DNA of 18,359 bases from Bacilli bacterium (lineage in GTDB: Bacteria; Bacillota_I; Bacilli_A; RFN20; CAG-288): NCBI GenBank assembly GCA_900763245.1, contig CAAFJQ010000094.1, positions 1-18,359 on the forward strand. The letters are read 5' to 3'. Shown here piece by piece: positions 1-7,680 of this stretch (its first letter is position 1; every line of letters starts with the position of its first letter). A program made the translations under genes and the position numbers. The notes beneath the pieces were generated by a model that was not told the origin of the DNA, did no database searches, and saw only the letters and a program-made list of their open reading frames with translations.

Positions 1-116
1 CGCGTCTCGACGACTGCATCAAGACAAGCGAGGATGAAAACGCGTCGATATGGAAGCTTTGCTCCATGAGCAAAAAAGACCTGGATCTTTTGTCACGGCT
101 GGGGTTGGAAAGTTAA
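1..116 (+). CDS. possible C-terminal fragment of an unidentified gene (partial)
   Basis: One plus-strand frame is open from the left edge (first full codon at position 3) to a TAA at 114-116, giving 37 residues that end in DLDLLSRLGLES. It would be convergent with the RDD gene that ends at 175. I recognise no family. The stretch looks richer in G+C than the intergenic DNA that follows it, which favours coding, but a run of 37 codons can occur by chance, and a minus-strand frame starting near position 78 is also open to the edge. No terminator is visible between this stop and 175. Confidence 0.35.
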   Translation, partial: RLDDCIKTSEDENASIWKLCSMSKKDLDLLSRLGLES

Positions 117-174
117 TCTGATTGGGAAACCTTTAATTAAATTATACTAAATCTGAGCACATTATTCAAAACAT

Positions 175-1164
175 CTAAGCCTCTTTATGACTTTCTTTGC
201 CATTTTTCAAGTATTTTTCGAAATCTACCTCCGTGTGAGCGATGCGATACTCGGTCAAATCCTTATAAACGCTCTGATCTTCGATGGAAACAAGATAGGT
301 ATTGCTGACGTATTCACTTAAAGACTGATGGGTTTTTAGGACAACAATCATCGTGATCGATACAGCAAGAGGAATGAACAAAGCGGCAAAAGATCCAATC
401 AGAACGATGAACAGTTTGAATAAGAATTTCAATGTAAATCGCAACGGTTTTACGGAAAAACCATCGACGGAAAGAAGGGCAGTCTTGGTGATCTTCATTC
501 CAAGCGTCTGCTTTCCGCGAGAGAGGCATAAGGGAACAATATAGTAAAGTATGGTGTAAGAGAGAACAAACATCATCGGAATCGTAATCAAATAGGTCAG
601 ACTAGTCTTCTTTTTCAAAGAAAGGAAATCATCTTTCAGATTAAGATAGCCTAACGCCTTGTCTTTGATAAGAGAAGAGTAGGTAGAATAATAAAGACTA
701 TCATAGTCAGAAGAGAGGATGACTCTTTTTCCCTCTTCGTCAAAGAGTTTATTCTCCTGCTTATCTTTGCATTCCGCTTTGTAATCGAGAAGGATCTTAT
801 TTCCGGTGTGATTGAGTTCCTCATCAACAAAGTCTTCAAAGAAGAAGACAAGAGCATCATTCATCTTTTCTGATTTTTCATTGAAGGTGAGATCATCCAC
901 CTCGTTATAATAAGAGACCAGATTGACGATCTTTCCCTCTTTGTTCTTCTGATAAAGCTGAGAATCCAACTGAATCTGATATTGTCTGTCAATCCAGGAA
1001 TTGTAGGTTTTGTTTCCTTGGATGATGAAAAGTGAGGGAACCATGAGAACAAAACCGAAAACGACAAACATGAAAAGATCAAAAAATCGCCCCGCGAAAT
1101 TGCGTCCCAAACGGACAGCAGGATAATCAAGCTCAATGACTGTCTCGCTCTTACTTTCTTCCAT
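175..1164 (-). CDS. RDD-family membrane protein A with large extracytoplasmic loop
   Basis: This 329-residue protein has the marks of the RDD family: an N-terminal helix with an Arg/Asp motif (GRFFDLF, R26 and D29), the GKQTLGMKI motif near residues 217-225, and a closing HQSLSEYVSNTYLV motif near 279-292. Hydrophobic segments lie at about 28-48, 189-213 and 246-277. The roughly 140 residues between the first two are hydrophilic and should face outside, whereas ordinary RDD proteins have a short loop there. I chose the ATG at 1164 because AGAGG lies six bases upstream; a TTG at 1182 in the same frame is less likely. The gene overlaps the 3' end of the preceding RDD gene by 14 bp, which implies translational coupling. 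RDD proteins are poorly characterised and some have been linked to ion or solute transport; the role here is unknown. Confidence 0.85.
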   Translation of the reverse strand: MEESKSETVIELDYPAVRLGRNFAGRFFDLFMFVVFGFVLMVPSLFIIQGNKTYNSWIDRQYQIQLDSQLYQKNKEGKIVNLVSYYNEVDDLTFNEKSEKMNDALVFFFEDFVDEELNHTGNKILLDYKAECKDKQENKLFDEEGKRVILSSDYDSLYYSTYSSLIKDKALGYLNLKDDFLSLKKKTSLTYLITIPMMFVLSYTILYYIVPLCLSRGKQTLGMKITKTALLSVDGFSVKPLRFTLKFLFKLFIVLIGSFAALFIPLAVSITMIVVLKTHQSLSEYVSNTYLVSIEDQSVYKDLTEYRIAHTEVDFEKYLKNGKESHKEA

Positions 1165-2344
1165 ATTCATCCTCTGTATCAATTGCTTCTTCCACTTTCA
1201 TGACATCCGTATCACGAACGACCATAAAAGAGAGATATTCGGAGATAGACTGCCTTGTTTTTCTCAAACAGAATGTCAGAAGAAGAGAACAGGCCATAAA
1301 GATAAACGAAAATGCACCTAAAGAAAGATAGGAGATATTCCAGAATATCGAAGAACCGATAAGATCAAGTGCATCGGTCCCATAGAAAAGAAGGGCGACG
1401 ACAGAGATAATCAGGAAATATTCAAACACATTGACTGCATACTTGATAAAAAGCTGATACCAGGCGATGTCATTTCCTTTCTTGTCTGTCGCACCGATTT
1501 TAAGAATCTTCATTGATAAAGTCTGACCGTTTCTGAATAAAAGAGGAAATAACATATAAATAATGGATAAGGTGAAAAGATAGCAGAGGAAGAGTTCAAG
1601 ATAACGAACCTTATAAAGCTTCTTCAAATTGAGCTGGTAGCCTTCAAAAAGCAGTTTATAGGGTTTGTAATTGTTCTGAAGGTCTTTGATGCCGGCACTG
1701 ATCAGAAGAGAGTAAGAGGATGAAATCTCAGAATAGGCTTTGCTTCCGATGCTATAAGAAGAATCACGGAAATAATTGTCGATTGCTTTAGCAGAATCAA
1801 CTGCAATCAGCGGATATTGATTCTCATCCACACTGAAATACTCAGCAGAAGCATATTTGACCAATTCATCATAATAGTATTTACTGCCGACAGTGTTTTT
1901 CCCTTCCTCTTCATAATCAGAAAGATGAGAGGATTTGAAAGAAACAAAATAAGAAAAGGCATAATCGTTAGTGGCATCAACTTCTTTGACATCTTTATAA
2001 GTGTCTTCGCTGATGCCATCGACATTGTTCACTTTCAAAGAATGAAGGACAGCCCCCTTCATATAATTCTGCTGCAGGACAGAAGAAGCGAGAAGATTCT
2101 CTTTTTCATCAGCTTCTGAAATGCCGCTTTCTTCGATCATTGCGATCAAAGATGAATAGGAAGTCATGATATCGCTTCGATATCCTTTCATCATAGCAGT
2201 GCTGTTCATAATAGATTCACTGATTGTAAAGACTAAAACCATCAGAATGACAGATGTCAGGAAGTCCAAAACATAGGAAGCAAATTTTCTTCCTGTACCA
2301 CACACTTCTCCTTGTGAAAAAGATGAATTGTTTTTTATTTTCAT
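1151..2344 (-). CDS. RDD-family membrane protein B with large extracytoplasmic loop
   Basis: This 397-residue protein is a divergent paralogue of its downstream neighbour. It starts with GTGRKFASYVLDFL (an RDD-like first helix, about 22-42), has the family motif NGQTLSMKILKI near 272-283 and ends with RKTRQSISEYLSFMVV near 361-376. Hydrophobic segments lie at about 25-42, 247-269, 304-320 and 334-358. About 200 hydrophilic residues, rich in Ser, Tyr, Asp and Glu, separate the first two and are predicted to be extracytoplasmic. The start at 2344 follows GGAG with about ten bases between. The stop of the SIR2-like gene is only one base upstream, so the two are likely coupled; an in-frame start at 2401 would overlap that gene by 56 bp and is less likely. 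The function is unknown. Its place between a SIR2-like gene and a second RDD gene suggests a membrane subunit of the same system. Confidence 0.82.
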   Translation of the reverse strand: MKIKNNSSFSQGEVCGTGRKFASYVLDFLTSVILMVLVFTISESIMNSTAMMKGYRSDIMTSYSSLIAMIEESGISEADEKENLLASSVLQQNYMKGAVLHSLKVNNVDGISEDTYKDVKEVDATNDYAFSYFVSFKSSHLSDYEEEGKNTVGSKYYYDELVKYASAEYFSVDENQYPLIAVDSAKAIDNYFRDSSYSIGSKAYSEISSSYSLLISAGIKDLQNNYKPYKLLFEGYQLNLKKLYKVRYLELFLCYLFTLSIIYMLFPLLFRNGQTLSMKILKIGATDKKGNDIAWYQLFIKYAVNVFEYFLIISVVALLFYGTDALDLIGSSIFWNISYLSLGAFSFIFMACSLLLTFCLRKTRQSISEYLSFMVVRDTDVMKVEEAIDTEDEYGRK

Positions 2345-2345
2345 T

Positions 2346-3653
2346 TTATAGATTCTCCAGGTAATCCGCGATTTGAGAATATTCGTCAATCCAGATGACA
2401 ATCAGATCGAATGTGAAGAAATAAGAAGTCAGATCTCGATAGACCGTCTCTGAGAAATCCTTCTCTTTCTTTAAGAAGATAAAGTTGAACTTCAGATAGT
2501 TCTGAGCCAGTTCGAGAAGTCTCTTCATATCCGGATCCGTTAAGGAAATGCCAATGAAGATACAAACATTGAACTTGAAATCATGAAGCTGCTTTGCAAT
2601 GTTCCAAGAATACGGATTATTGTATAAATAGTAGTATTCGGATTCATTGAAAATCAACGAATCCGTAAATTTTTTCTCGTTGTATTTGTCATAGGGAAGA
2701 AGACCGTGGACATGATAAATATCAACTCCAGCCTCTTTATCGACAAAGGAGTTATCATCGTAGACTGTCGTGTAACGGATTCCTCTCTTCTTCAGAAGAT
2801 ATTCGAGATTTGTATCGTAATTATAAGTGATGACTGTCGTATGAGCATGTTTCTCGATGTAATCGACACAGTGATATAAAGTCGAATCAGGATCATCGAA
2901 GCTCTTGGCAGCCGGGAACTCATACAGCTCACGGTCAAGAGACTTGTAAGAATCAAAACCGGATGTCTTCAAAACCATGGAAGAGGTGAATAACTCTTTA
3001 CCGACATAATGTTCGATTTCATCAGCGAATTTATAATCTCCTTGATAGAAATCATTGTTCAGGCAATCGATCAAAGAAGACCAATCCTTAGCGCCATAAT
3101 CCGCATTGATGCCTGCCCCCATAATCAGATCAACATTCAATTTCGATGTGTATAATTTCATCAGCCAGAGGACAAAACAGTCCGCAGAAGAATTGATGCC
3201 CGAAAGCTTTTTATCATTTCCTAAGTGGAAAAGAAGATCATCCGTTACACTCTTCTTTTTTGGGGAGAAACGATAATCGATTTTTTTCCCTTCCAGATAA
3301 CCGTTAGCATAGAATTTTGCACCATCGAAATAAACGTTCAACGAGGCTTCCGGTTCATAGAACTCGTCGACAGAAGTGATATTCTTCACACGGATGATAT
3401 TGACATCACCCATCACATCCATCTTCTCGAAATTGACACCGGACATCGACAAAAAGATATGAGTTACATATTTATGAATATGGCCTTTATGACTTTTGAC
3501 AATCGCTTTGAAATTACAGGTCGGATCGAAGCTGAAACCAAAGGAGCGCAAAACAAGAGCATCGTAGGGAACATCCGAATAATAGAATAAAAACAGCTGC
3601 AAAAGCAGTGATTTTTTCGCAAAGATATAATTATCCCGTTCTTGTTTCTTCAT
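2346..3653 (-). CDS. SIR2-like domain protein (putative NAD-binding/NADase effector)
   Basis: This 435-residue protein has a SIR2-like Rossmann fold in its C-terminal 265 residues. It shows the NAD-loop motif IMGAGINADYGAKDW (about 177-191), VITYNYDTNLEYLL (274-287, with N278), IYHVHGLLPY (312-321, with H316), a conserved FNESEYYYLYNNPYSW block (335-350), and FIGISLTDPDMKRLL (366-380, with D373). N278 and H316 match the Asn/His pair used by SIR2-type NAD hydrolases of phage defence such as ThsA. The zinc-binding cysteines of deacetylase sirtuins are not evident. The first 165 residues match no domain I know. GGAGGT lies five bases before the ATG, and a promoter lies just upstream. Two RDD membrane protein genes follow with 1-bp spacing and then a 14-bp overlap. 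The fold assignment is firm; NADase activity and a defence role are inferences. Confidence 0.85.
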   Translation of the reverse strand: MKKQERDNYIFAKKSLLLQLFLFYYSDVPYDALVLRSFGFSFDPTCNFKAIVKSHKGHIHKYVTHIFLSMSGVNFEKMDVMGDVNIIRVKNITSVDEFYEPEASLNVYFDGAKFYANGYLEGKKIDYRFSPKKKSVTDDLLFHLGNDKKLSGINSSADCFVLWLMKLYTSKLNVDLIMGAGINADYGAKDWSSLIDCLNNDFYQGDYKFADEIEHYVGKELFTSSMVLKTSGFDSYKSLDRELYEFPAAKSFDDPDSTLYHCVDYIEKHAHTTVITYNYDTNLEYLLKKRGIRYTTVYDDNSFVDKEAGVDIYHVHGLLPYDKYNEKKFTDSLIFNESEYYYLYNNPYSWNIAKQLHDFKFNVCIFIGISLTDPDMKRLLELAQNYLKFNFIFLKKEKDFSETVYRDLTSYFFTFDLIVIWIDEYSQIADYLENL

Positions 3654-3673
3654 GGCGCACCTCCGATTTAATT

Positions 3674-3702
3674 ATTATATGATAAACATGGCGTTTTTTT
3701 AA
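3674..3702 (-). promoter_or_regulatory. promoter of the SIR2-RDD-RDD operon
   Basis: A perfect -10 (TATAAT, 3674-3679) lies 17 bp from a moderate -35 (TTAAAA, 3697-3702). The predicted start near 3667 gives a leader of about 13 nt that still includes the GGAGGT ribosome site. The promoter sits just after the tuf terminator, so the cassette should be expressed apart from the str operon. Confidence 0.6.
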
Positions 3703-3704
3703 GC

Positions 3705-3737
3705 ACAAAAAACGCCCACCCACGAAGGATGAGCGTT
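3705..3737 (-). terminator. Rho-independent terminator after tuf
   Basis: On the minus strand an 11-bp stem (AACGCTCATCC pairing with GGGTGGGCGTT, with G-U pairs) closes a 5-nt loop (TTCGT) and runs into a T tract. It begins 17 bp after the tuf stop codon. Confidence 0.9.
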
Positions 3738-3753
3738 TCAGTTTAATCAAAGA

Positions 3754-4938
3754 TTAAGCAAGAATTTCGGAAACAGTTCCGGCACCGACGGTGTGACCAC
3801 CTTCACGGATGGAGAACTTGGTCTGGTTTTCAAGAGCGATGGGGTGGATGAGTTCGACAGTGAGCTCAACGTTATCACCAGGCATGACCATCTGAACATC
3901 AGCAGGAAGAGTGACAGTTCCAGTGACGTCAGTTGTTCTGAAGTAGAACTGAGGTCTGTAGTTGTTGGTGAAACCAGTGTGACGGCCACCTTCTTCTTTC
4001 TTCAAGACGTAGACCTGACCCTTGAACTTCTTGTGAGGAGTGACGCTGCCAGGTTTGCAGAGGACCTGACCTCTGACGATCTGATCTCTGTCGACACCTC
4101 TTAAAAGGGCACCGATGTTGTCGCCGGCTTCAGCGAAGTCGAGGATCTTACGGAACATTTCAAGAGAGGTGCAAACGCACTTTCTTGTATCCATGATACC
4201 AACGATTTCGACTTCATCGTTCGGCTTTAACATACCACGTTCAACTCTACCGGTTGCGACGGTACCACGGCCAGTGATGGTCATAACATCTTCGACAGCC
4301 ATGAGGAACGGCTTATCGTTATCACGGACAGGATCAGGGATGTAAGAATCGCAGGCATCCATGAGTTCCATGATGTGCTCTTCAGCAGCCTTGTCACCAT
4401 TGAGAGCCTGTAAAGCAGAACCTCTGACGACAGGGAGTTCATCTCCAGGGAATCCGTATTCGTTGAGAAGTTCACGGACTTCCATTTCGACTAAGTCGAC
4501 TAATTCAGGATCGTCGACCATATCGCACTTGTTAAGGAAGACAACGATATAAGGAACACCGACCTGACGAGCAAGTAAGACGTGCTCTCTTGTCTGAGGC
4601 ATGACACCATCGGTGGCAGCGACAACAAGGATAGCACCATCCATCTGAGCAGCACCAGTGATCATGTTCTTGATGTAGTCAGCATGGCCAGGGCAGTCAA
4701 CGTGAGTATAGTGTCTCTTAGCAGTATCGTATTCGACGTGAGCGGCGTTAATGGTGACACCACGAGCCTTCTCTTCCGGAGCAGCATCAATCTGGTCATA
4801 GTTGAGAGCCTGAGATAAGCCCTTTTCAGCTAAGACGTGGGTGATAGCGGCAGTCAATGTAGTCTTGCCGTGGTCGACGTGACCGATGGTTCCGATGTTA
4901 ACGTTCGGTTTAGAACGGTCAAACTTCTGTTTTGCCAT
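3754..4938 (-). CDS. tuf: elongation factor Tu
   Basis: EF-Tu is the GTPase that carries aminoacyl-tRNA to the ribosomal A site. The 394-residue length is normal. The GTP-binding motifs are complete: GHVDHGKT (19-26), the switch I RGVTI (59-63, Val where Ile is usual), DCPGH (81-85) and NKCD (136-139). Domains 2 and 3 follow, with motifs such as GRGTVATGRVERG and the ending IREGGHTVGAGTVSEILA. The start follows GGAGG with nine bases between. It is the last gene of the str operon, 76 bp after fusA, and has an extra promoter in that gap, which suits its need for higher expression than the other factors. A strong terminator follows. Confidence 0.99.
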   Translation of the reverse strand: MAKQKFDRSKPNVNIGTIGHVDHGKTTLTAAITHVLAEKGLSQALNYDQIDAAPEEKARGVTINAAHVEYDTAKRHYTHVDCPGHADYIKNMITGAAQMDGAILVVAATDGVMPQTREHVLLARQVGVPYIVVFLNKCDMVDDPELVDLVEMEVRELLNEYGFPGDELPVVRGSALQALNGDKAAEEHIMELMDACDSYIPDPVRDNDKPFLMAVEDVMTITGRGTVATGRVERGMLKPNDEVEIVGIMDTRKCVCTSLEMFRKILDFAEAGDNIGALLRGVDRDQIVRGQVLCKPGSVTPHKKFKGQVYVLKKEEGGRHTGFTNNYRPQFYFRTTDVTGTVTLPADVQMVMPGDNVELTVELIHPIALENQTKFSIREGGHTVGAGTVSEILA

Positions 4939-4970
4939 AATTATTTTCCTCCAAAAATAGATTCGTTATG

Positions 4971-4999
4971 AATATACACTTTTCTATGTTGATTTTCAA
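4971..4999 (-). promoter_or_regulatory. tuf-specific promoter
   Basis: TTGAAA (4994-4999) and TATATT (4971-4976) are separated by exactly 17 bp, each one mismatch from the sigma-A consensus. They lie in the 76-bp gap between fusA and tuf, so tuf can be transcribed alone as well as with the str operon. Confidence 0.7.
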
Positions 5000-5014
5000 G
5001 AATTAGGAAGCGTA

Positions 5015-7144
5015 TTAACCACGATTCTTGATAATTTCTTCCTGAACAGAGCGAGGGACTTCCTGATAGTGATCAAACTCCATGGAGTAGATACCACGGC
5101 CCTGTGTCATAGAACGAAGATCAGAGATGTAGCCGAACATGTTGGCCAACGGGATCTTAGCAGTGATGACCTGAGCATTGGCCTTCTGGACCATGCCTTC
5201 GACAGAACCACGTCTGGAAGAGACGTCGCCCATAACTGTACCGACATAGTCGATAGGAGTTGTGATGTCAGCTCTGACGATCGGTTCAAGGATGACAGGT
5301 TTGCACTTCTGAGCAGCGACTTTAAGAGCCAGATCAGAGGCGAGCTTATAAGCCATTTCAGAAGAGTCGACATCATGGTAAGAACCATCGATCAAGGTAG
5401 CCTTGACATCGATGACAGGATAGCCAGCGACCATACCCTTGTTGAAGGCATCCTTCAAACCATCGATAGAAGGCTTGATGAATTCCTTAGGAATTGCACC
5501 GCCGGTGATGGCTTCAGTGACTTCAATACCCTTTCCAGGGTTGGGTTCCATATGGAAGATGACATGACCATACTGACCATGACCACCAGACTGCTTGATG
5601 TACTTACCTTCGCAATCGGCTTCGCCTTTGATGGTTTCACGATATGCGACCTGAGGAGCACCGACTTTGCAAGCAATGCCGAAGTCATTTTTCAAACGGG
5701 TGACGTTGACATCGAGCTGCAATTCGCCGACACCGGCGATGATGCCCTGACCAGTTTCCTGATCGGTATAATAATGGAAAGTAGGATCTTCTTCTGTGAA
5801 CTTGATCAAGGTAGCAGCCATCTTATCCTGGTCGCCCTTCTTGAGAGGCTCGATAGCTTCGGAAATAACAGGTTCAGCGAACTTGATAGCTTCCAAAGAG
5901 ATACGAGGATCGTTTTCACCGACTAAAGTATCACCTGTTCTTGTGGAAGAGAAACCGACGGCAGCGGCGATTTCACCGGCCTTGGCTTCTGTGATATTTT
6001 CATGGGAGTCGGCATTGACAAGTTCCAATCTGGAGACTCTTTCCTTGGTTCCCTTACGAACATTGAAGACGTAGGAACCGGATTTGACAGAACCGGAATA
6101 GATACGGAAGAAGCAGAGTGTACCAAACTGGTCAGTTGTAAGCTTGAAAGCCAAAGCGACGAAGGGTCCCTTCGGATCCGGGCTTAACTGAACATCATTT
6201 CCGTCGTTGTCATGTCCGACAGGTGCCGGAACATCGAGCGGAGAAGGCAAATATGCTTCAACAGCATCGAGAAGATACTGAACACCCTTGTTCTTATAAG
6301 CGGAACCAGGGATGGTCGGGAAGATCTGACGAGCGATTGTTTCCTTACGGATGGCGTTCTTGATTTCTTCGACTGTGGGCTGTTCTTCCATGAGAACCTT
6401 TTCCATGATAGCATCATCGAAGTTGGCAAGAGCTTCAATAAGGATCTGATGATAGACATGAGCCTGTTCGACATCATGGCTGTATTCAGTCGGAACTTCG
6501 TCAAGAGAGACGATGTTAGGCTGCATCTTTTCAGACTTCTTAGGATCGACATCCCATAACCAAGCCTTCATTTCGACTAAGTCGATAAGGCCTAAAAGTC
6601 TTCCTTCCAAGCCGACAGGGTATGCAATAGCAACACCGTTTGCGCCGACTCTTTCCTTGATGGAAGCGACAGACATTTCATAGTCAGCACCAGTAGCATC
6701 GAGTTTGTTGACGAAGACGATACGAGGGACATCATACTTATCTGCCTGTCTCCAGACAGTTTCAGTCTGAGGTTCGACACCGTTCTTTCCGTCGAGGACG
6801 CAGACAGCGCCGTCGAGAACACGGAGAGATCTTTCGACTTCAGCGGTGAAGTCGACGTGGCCAGGAGTATCAATCAAGTTGATACGGATATCCTTCCAGA
6901 TACAGGTTGTAGCAGCGGAGTAAATGGTGATACCACGCTTCTGTTCCTGTTCATTGAAGTCCATAGCGGATGCACCATCATGGGTTTCGCCGATCTTATG
7001 GGTTTTTCCTGTGTAGAAGAGGATACGCTCACTAGTTGTAGTCTTACCGGCATCAATGTGAGCCATAATACCGATATTTCTGACTTTTTCAAGCGGGACA
7101 GCTTCATAGATAGCTACCATCGCCTGATCGTTATCCATTGCCAT
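5015..7144 (-). CDS. fusA: elongation factor G
   Basis: EF-G is the GTPase that drives ribosomal translocation and, with ribosome recycling factor, subunit splitting. This protein has 709 residues, slightly longer than the usual 690-700. G motifs are AHIDAGKTT (28-36), DTPGH (92-96, with the catalytic His at 96) and NKLD (146-149). The GHGQYGHV motif of domain IV is present. The N-terminus (MAMDNDQAMVAIYEAVPLEK) is about ten residues longer than in common EF-G proteins, which usually begin with something like MAREF. AAGGAG lies 11 bases before the first ATG; the second ATG, two codons on, is possible but has worse spacing. It is third in the str operon, 49 bp after rpsG. Confidence 0.98.
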   Translation of the reverse strand: MAMDNDQAMVAIYEAVPLEKVRNIGIMAHIDAGKTTTSERILFYTGKTHKIGETHDGASAMDFNEQEQKRGITIYSAATTCIWKDIRINLIDTPGHVDFTAEVERSLRVLDGAVCVLDGKNGVEPQTETVWRQADKYDVPRIVFVNKLDATGADYEMSVASIKERVGANGVAIAYPVGLEGRLLGLIDLVEMKAWLWDVDPKKSEKMQPNIVSLDEVPTEYSHDVEQAHVYHQILIEALANFDDAIMEKVLMEEQPTVEEIKNAIRKETIARQIFPTIPGSAYKNKGVQYLLDAVEAYLPSPLDVPAPVGHDNDGNDVQLSPDPKGPFVALAFKLTTDQFGTLCFFRIYSGSVKSGSYVFNVRKGTKERVSRLELVNADSHENITEAKAGEIAAAVGFSSTRTGDTLVGENDPRISLEAIKFAEPVISEAIEPLKKGDQDKMAATLIKFTEEDPTFHYYTDQETGQGIIAGVGELQLDVNVTRLKNDFGIACKVGAPQVAYRETIKGEADCEGKYIKQSGGHGQYGHVIFHMEPNPGKGIEVTEAITGGAIPKEFIKPSIDGLKDAFNKGMVAGYPVIDVKATLIDGSYHDVDSSEMAYKLASDLALKVAAQKCKPVILEPIVRADITTPIDYVGTVMGDVSSRRGSVEGMVQKANAQVITAKIPLANMFGYISDLRSMTQGRGIYSMEFDHYQEVPRSVQEEIIKNRG

Positions 7145-7193
7145 AGGCTAGTTTTCTCCTTTTATTATTGATTTCGAAACTTATAGGATCGAA

Positions 7194-7667
7194 TTACCAA
7201 CGATAATGAGCATAAGCCTGGTTGGCCTGAGCGGTCTTATGCATATCTTCTTTACGTTTGACAGCTCCACCGGTACCATTGGCGGCATCGATGATTTCGC
7301 CGGCAAGCTTATCAGTCATTGTCTTTTCGTTTCTGAGACGAGCAAAGGTAACCAACCAACGAAGACCGAGGGTGACCTTTCTGTCAGGAGCTACTTCGAC
7401 AGGAACCTGAAGGTTGGAAGCACCGACTCTTCTTGCCTTGAGTTCGACTTCAGGCATGATGTTGCCTAAAGCGATTTCGAAGACCTTGAGGGCAGGCTTT
7501 CCAGTCTTGGCTTCAACTTTTGTGAAAGCACCATAGAGGATTTCCTGAGCGGTGCCTTTCTTACCGTCTAACATAATGCGGTTGATCAATCTGGTAACTA
7601 ACTTAGAGTTATAGATCGGATCGGGTAAAACATCTCTTTTCTGTACAGAACCGTTTTTTCTAGGCAT
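7194..7667 (-). CDS. rpsG: 30S ribosomal protein S7
   Basis: S7 binds the 3' major domain of 16S rRNA and starts assembly of the 30S head. The protein is 157 residues, normal for bacteria. It has the typical start MPRKNGSVQKRDVLPDPIYN, the KLVTRLINRIMLDGKKG segment and a normal C-terminus ending in YAHYRW. AAGGAG, which overlaps the rpsL stop codon, lies nine bases before the ATG, so initiation is probably coupled to the end of rpsL translation. It lies between rpsL and fusA in the universal str operon order. Confidence 0.98.
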   Translation of the reverse strand: MPRKNGSVQKRDVLPDPIYNSKLVTRLINRIMLDGKKGTAQEILYGAFTKVEAKTGKPALKVFEIALGNIMPEVELKARRVGASNLQVPVEVAPDRKVTLGLRWLVTFARLRNEKTMTDKLAGEIIDAANGTGGAVKRKEDMHKTAQANQAYAHYRW

Positions 7668-7680
7668 GGTTGTTTACTCC

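Noticed and set aside
1..78. minus-strand open frame from an ATG near 78 to the left edge
   Set aside because: It competes with the plus-strand frame; no ribosome site precedes the ATG and the product is not recognisable.
5069..5926. 285-codon plus-strand open frame opposite fusA
   Set aside because: It is an antisense shadow of a highly conserved, codon-biased gene; the fusA frame explains the sequence fully.
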